NCBI GenBank assembly: GCA_016926695.1
Contig: JAFGOB010000168.1
Span: 1 to 55,841 of the forward strand
DNA length: 55,841 nt
Reading direction: 5' to 3'
Origin: Dehalococcoidales bacterium
GTDB lineage: Bacteria > Chloroflexota > Dehalococcoidia > Dehalococcoidales > UBA3254
The notes beneath the pieces are model-generated. The model did not search any database and was not told the origin of the DNA. It worked only from the letters and a program-made list of their open reading frames with translations. Position numbers and translations under genes: made by a program. Below are positions 52,856-55,841 of the stretch, piece by piece; positions within the stretch are counted from its first letter, which is position 1, and each line of letters starts with the position of its first letter.

Positions 52856-53710
52856 CTAAAGACGTCCCTTCTCCCTGGCATTGTCCATTATTTTCTTTTT
52901 GTTATCCTCATAAGTAGGACACTGGATATCAACGAACTTCCCCACAACTACGGGACTATCCAGGCTGATGCCAACCTCTTTGGGATCGGCCCCGTTCATT
53001 ACGGTGCTTTTCTGCTGATAGTAAAACATCTCATCCAGTCCTCGCGGACGTTTATTCATGCGACCGTAAACGGTCGGACAGGGTGCGATAACCTCAATGA
53101 AGCTGAAGCCGTGTCTGCGAAATGCTTCGGTAATAGCCCTGTCAAGCTCGCGCAGATGCAATGTCGTCCAGCGGGCAATATAAGTAGCACCGGCGGCAGC
53201 CAGCAGATAGGGAAGGTTGGTAGGAGTCTCAATATTACCGTAGGGAGAAGTTGTGGTCAACGCATTCCAAGGGGTAGTACAACCCATCTGTCCCCCGGTC
53301 ATACCGTAATTAAAGTTATTAATGCAAATACAAAGAATGTCCATATTGCGGCGCGCGGCATGAATAAGATGATTTCCGCCGATAGTCGCCAGATCGCCGT
53401 CACCCGAAAAGACGGTTACGTTAAGGTTGGGATTGGCCAGCTTCAGCCCCGTGGCAAAGGGGATAGCCCGGCCATGAGTAGTATGAAAGGAGTCGAGCTT
53501 CAGGTATCCGGCAGCCCTTCCGCTGCAGCCGATACCTGAAACAAAGGCGATGGTATCGGGATCGATGCCAGCCTGTAAAAATCCCCTGACATAGCTGCCT
53601 ATAACCGGACCGATACCGCAGCCGGAACAGAAGATATGCGGCATCCTGTCCATGCGTAAATATTGCTCGATTGCTATTTCCGATTGGGCCTTGAACTCGG
53701 TTGTGGTCAT
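52856..53710 (-). CDS. korB: 2-oxoacid:ferredoxin oxidoreductase, beta subunit
   Basis: 284 residues. The TPP-binding subunit: I-F-C-S-G-C-G-I-G near residue 27, the TPP motif G-D-G-D-L-A-T-I-G-G-N-H near 97, and N-N-F-N-Y-G-M-T-G-G-Q near 132. The missing fourth cluster of the longer PorB proteins is normal for KorB. Its ATG overlaps the korA stop by 4 bases (ATGA). Most such four-subunit enzymes act on 2-oxoglutarate, but specificity is not certain from motifs alone. Confidence 0.93.
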   Translation of the reverse strand: MTTTEFKAQSEIAIEQYLRMDRMPHIFCSGCGIGPVIGSYVRGFLQAGIDPDTIAFVSGIGCSGRAAGYLKLDSFHTTHGRAIPFATGLKLANPNLNVTVFSGDGDLATIGGNHLIHAARRNMDILCICINNFNYGMTGGQMGCTTPWNALTTTSPYGNIETPTNLPYLLAAAGATYIARWTTLHLRELDRAITEAFRRHGFSFIEVIAPCPTVYGRMNKRPRGLDEMFYYQQKSTVMNGADPKEVGISLDSPVVVGKFVDIQCPTYEDNKKKIMDNAREKGRL

Positions 53711-54855
53711 CTGGCAGCCTCCCTTATTGCCTGTAGAATAACTTCGGGGTTGTGGACGGTACCTCCGGCATGAGGGACGGAGACGGTCTTAACACCGCCG
53801 GCGCATCTTTCCACCTCCAGGACAATCTGCCCCATATTAAGCTCCGGTACAACGAATGCACGTGCCTGTTTTGCCAGTTGGCGTACCCTTTCTTCGGCGA
53901 ACGGCCATACCGTCAGCAACTGAAGCATTCCGGCTTTTATCCCCTCCCTGCGTGCGAGTTCAATGGGAAGACGTGAAATACGCGCTGAAACGCCATAGGA
54001 GCAGACGACTATTTCGGCATCATCCAGTTGGAATTCCCGCAACTGGATGATATCCTTGTGATTAAGGCGGATTTTATCCACCAGACGTCGAACAAGTTGG
54101 TCCTGGACCTCTGCGGTCATGACGGGATATCCCCGTTCATCATGTGTCAGACCGGTGGTATGGAAACGGTATCCCTGTCCGGCTATAGCCATGGGGGGCA
54201 CCAGACTATCATCCGCGACATACGGCCAGTACTGGTCTTTGGGTACAGTCGGCGTTTTACGAAAATACAAGTGGTCTGGCGGTATTTCCGGGATGACCAG
54301 CTTTTCACTCATGTGTCCGATAGCTTCATCCGCCATGACAAGCACGGGGATGCGGTATTTCTCAGACAGGTTAAAGGCCTGGATAGTAAGATCGAACATT
54401 TCCTGGATTGAACTGGGGGCTACGGCGATTATCTCATAGGAACCATGCGATCCCCAGCGGGCCTGCATAATATCGGACTGTGCCACCATGGTAGGGAGTC
54501 CCGTGGAAGGACCGGCGCGCTGAATATTGACCAGCACGCAGGGTGTTTCCAGCATTACTCCCAGTCCCAGGTTTTCCATCATCAGGCTAAAGCCGGGACC
54601 GGAGGTGGAGGTCATGGATTTTACGCCAGCCCAGGAAGCGCCCAGAATAGCGTTCATCGAGCCCAGCTCATCCTCCATCTGGATATAGGTCCCGTTTACC
54701 TGGGGAAGCCTCTGAGACATACGCTCAGCCACTTCGGTAGCGGGAGTAATCGGATAACCGGCAAAGAAGCGGCACCCGGCGCTGATAGCGCCTTCCGCAC
54801 AGGCATGATCTCCATTTAGAAAATATTCACCGCAGAGTACACCTTTTTCAACCAT
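53707..54855 (-). CDS. korA: 2-oxoacid:ferredoxin oxidoreductase, alpha subunit
   Basis: 382 residues. The pyruvate-ferredoxin oxidoreductase core begins G-N-x-A-x-A-E-G-A-I-x-A-G-C-R, followed by G-Y-P-I-T-P-A-T-E-V (about 35-44) and the M-E-D-E-L-G-S-M-N-A-I-L-G-A-S-W-A-G stretch (about 60-77), all typical of KorA. It forms the active dimer with KorB. It follows korD by 9 bp. Confidence 0.93.
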   Translation of the reverse strand: MVEKGVLCGEYFLNGDHACAEGAISAGCRFFAGYPITPATEVAERMSQRLPQVNGTYIQMEDELGSMNAILGASWAGVKSMTSTSGPGFSLMMENLGLGVMLETPCVLVNIQRAGPSTGLPTMVAQSDIMQARWGSHGSYEIIAVAPSSIQEMFDLTIQAFNLSEKYRIPVLVMADEAIGHMSEKLVIPEIPPDHLYFRKTPTVPKDQYWPYVADDSLVPPMAIAGQGYRFHTTGLTHDERGYPVMTAEVQDQLVRRLVDKIRLNHKDIIQLREFQLDDAEIVVCSYGVSARISRLPIELARREGIKAGMLQLLTVWPFAEERVRQLAKQARAFVVPELNMGQIVLEVERCAGGVKTVSVPHAGGTVHNPEVILQAIREAAR

Positions 54856-54864
54856 GAAAATTCC

Positions 54865-55143
54865 TTATTTATCGTCGTTATCGGATCTGACTGTAATAGC
54901 AAATTCAGGACAGATCACCTGGCATAGACCGCAACCCAGGCATTTCGTCTCATCGGCAACAGCGGCCAGCGTGTATCCCTTGGAATTAATTTCCTGGCTC
55001 ATGACAAGGGCATCGCGCGGGCAAAACTCGGTGCAATAACCGCATCCTTTACACTTTTCTTTTTCGATTGTGATCTTTGAAGGCCTGGGTGCTTTAAGCT
55101 CTGTGTCGAACGGTTTTCGCCATAATTTAGCCATTTTAATCAT
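54865..55143 (-). CDS. korD: 2-oxoacid:ferredoxin oxidoreductase, delta (ferredoxin) subunit
   Basis: 92 residues. Two 4Fe-4S clusters: C33-x2-C36-x2-C39-x3-C43 (G-C-G-Y-C-T-E-F-C-P) and C69-x2-C72-x2-C75-x3-C79 (G-C-G-L-C-Q-V-I-C-P). It passes electrons from the KorAB dimer to ferredoxin or, here, possibly straight to the Hdr module. AGGTAGT lies directly before the ATG. It is the first gene of the operon; the 229-bp gap up to the tRNA genes should hold the promoter on the minus strand. Confidence 0.92.
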   Translation of the reverse strand: MIKMAKLWRKPFDTELKAPRPSKITIEKEKCKGCGYCTEFCPRDALVMSQEINSKGYTLAAVADETKCLGCGLCQVICPEFAITVRSDNDDK

Positions 55144-55301
55144 ACTACCTGTCGATATATTATCTCTTTATTCGGGATGATTATCTTACAGTGGGTCAAG
55201 AAAATTGTAACATACAATTTTTAAGCTGACAAATTCAGCAAGGCTAAACAGACGTAAAAAACATCATATACTGACGACGGACAATTAATATCAGTATAAC
55301 C

Positions 55302-55330
55302 TTGCAGGGGAAGCGGTTTACTGATAGAAT
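55302..55330 (+). promoter_or_regulatory. Candidate promoter of the tRNA cluster
   Basis: TTGCAG at 55302-55307, a 17-base spacer, then TAGAAT at 55325-55330, 43 bp before the tRNA-Leu gene. Confidence 0.6.
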
Positions 55331-55372
55331 AATCAACATGGGGTTGCAGGCAGACGGTCCAACCCCGCGAGT

Positions 55373-55458
55373 GCCGAAGTGGCGGAATGGCAGACGCGCT
55401 ACGTTCAGGGCGTAGTGTCCCTAAGGGCGTGAGAGTTCAAATCTCTCCTTCGGCACCA
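55373..55458 (+). tRNA. tRNA-Leu (CAG)
   Basis: 86 bases including an encoded CCA. The acceptor stem GCCGAAG/CTTCGGC is perfect. The anticodon stem CTACG/CGTAG encloses the loop TTCAGGG, giving anticodon CAG (codon CUG). The long variable arm and GAGAG/CTCTC T-stem are as expected for a leucine tRNA. Confidence 0.95.
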
Positions 55459-55485
55459 TAGCTGTTTAATAAATGACTCTTAAAA

Positions 55486-55562
55486 GAGCTTGTAGCTCAA
55501 CTGGATAGAGCGCAGCCCTGCGAAGGCTGAGGCTGAGGGTTCAAGTCCCTCCAAGCTCGCCA
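55486..55562 (+). tRNA. tRNA-Arg (GCG anticodon)
   Basis: 77 bases with encoded CCA. Acceptor GAGCTTG/CAAGCTC, D-stem GCTC/GAGC, anticodon stem CAGCC/GGCTG and T-stem GAGGG/CCCTC are all perfect. The loop CTGCGAA gives anticodon GCG, which reads CGC and, by wobble, CGU. Most bacteria use ACG edited to ICG here. Confidence 0.92.
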
Positions 55563-55574
55563 TGGTATTACCGG

Positions 55575-55651
55575 GGGCGGTTAGCTCAGTTGGTTAGAGC
55601 GCCTGCTTTACACGCAGGAGGTCATTGGTTCAAGTCCATTACCGCCCACCA
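55575..55651 (+). tRNA. tRNA-Val (TAC)
   Basis: 77 bases with encoded CCA. Acceptor GGGCGGT/ACCGCCC, D-stem GCTC/GAGC and anticodon stem CCTGC/GCAGG are perfect, and the loop TTTACAC gives anticodon TAC. The T-stem ATTGG/CCATT has one T-T mismatch. Confidence 0.93.
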
Positions 55652-55841
55652 CTACGTGCAAAACTTTAACATTTTTTTGCTGCGATTTAAAAATCATTTG
55701 TTATCCATCAGTATTTGCTTGCTTCCCACGAATTTCGTCTGAATCCTGATCCCTTCATAAAACACTCATTCGGTTTTCCTTTCTACATCCACTTAAAAAA
55801 TCCTCCGATTAGGTAAAAACCTCCGCCAACTTAGTATCTCA

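Noticed and set aside
55652..55841. Further tRNA or gene at the window end
   Set aside because: No cloverleaf or start codon with binding site was seen in the last 190 bases.

Overview
The window looks like a chromosomal segment of a strictly anaerobic bacterium, most probably a Chloroflexota member of the Dehalococcoidia type. I infer this from several traits together: ferredoxin-dependent 2-oxoacid oxidoreductases, a heterodisulfide-reductase (Hdr) type electron-transfer operon, an archaeal-flavoured winged-helix regulator, NEW3/ABC-2 transport genes and very long secreted repeat proteins. No phage, insertion sequence, CRISPR array or rRNA was found. Family calls rest on motifs read by eye; no database search was possible.

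Region 1 (1-14362) is a plus-strand surface-protein island. It holds two lipoproteins, a 2873-residue secreted protein with a zincin HExxH motif followed by long runs of Ig-like and related repeats, a 572-residue membrane-anchored protein and a small lipoprotein. A 177-bp element carrying a promoter-like TTGACA is present twice (639-815 and 3021-3197, 13 differences), ahead of the 412-residue lipoprotein gene and the giant gene. Those two proteins also share a duplicated, unnamed domain.

Region 2 (14829-29042) is mostly housekeeping: iorBA (aryl-2-oxoacid ferredoxin oxidoreductase), a DUF998 membrane protein, lgt, a yebC-ruvC-ruvA-site-2-protease run on the minus strand, acpS, a NEW3-domain protein with an ABC-2 ATPase and permease, a Cof-type HAD phosphatase that seems to lack an ordinary start codon, and uvrC.

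Region 3 (29161-37032) is minus-strand and largely regulatory. It contains a geranylgeranyl-reductase-like flavoprotein with a perfect 24-bp palindrome in front of it, a LuxR-type regulator whose receiver acidic pair is missing, a 1007-residue membrane GAF-GGDEF-HD-GYP protein with a possible leaderless promoter, a GH3-like acyl-adenylating enzyme, and a pair of small DNA-binding candidates (winged helix and ribbon-helix-helix) ending at a good terminator.

Region 4 (37229-43827) has an SDR dehydrogenase with a strong terminator, a YgjP-type metallopeptidase, a PHP-domain protein, a formyltransferase-like protein, a membrane protein, an NfeD-like protein and gatCA.

Region 5 (44258-55143) is the most notable. 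One minus-strand operon reads korD-korA-korB-korC, then a 1149-residue HdrA/GltD-like multidomain flavoprotein, an MvhD-like subunit, an HdrC-HdrB fusion and an HdrA-MvhD fusion. The genes are tightly spaced or overlapping. The order suggests that ferredoxin reduced by 2-oxoacid oxidation feeds, or is fed by, a flavin-based bifurcating complex with its own NAD(P)H site. Two small genes (zinc ribbon, membrane protein) follow.

The window ends with three plus-strand tRNA genes: Leu(CAG), Arg with the unusual GCG anticodon, and Val(TAC).
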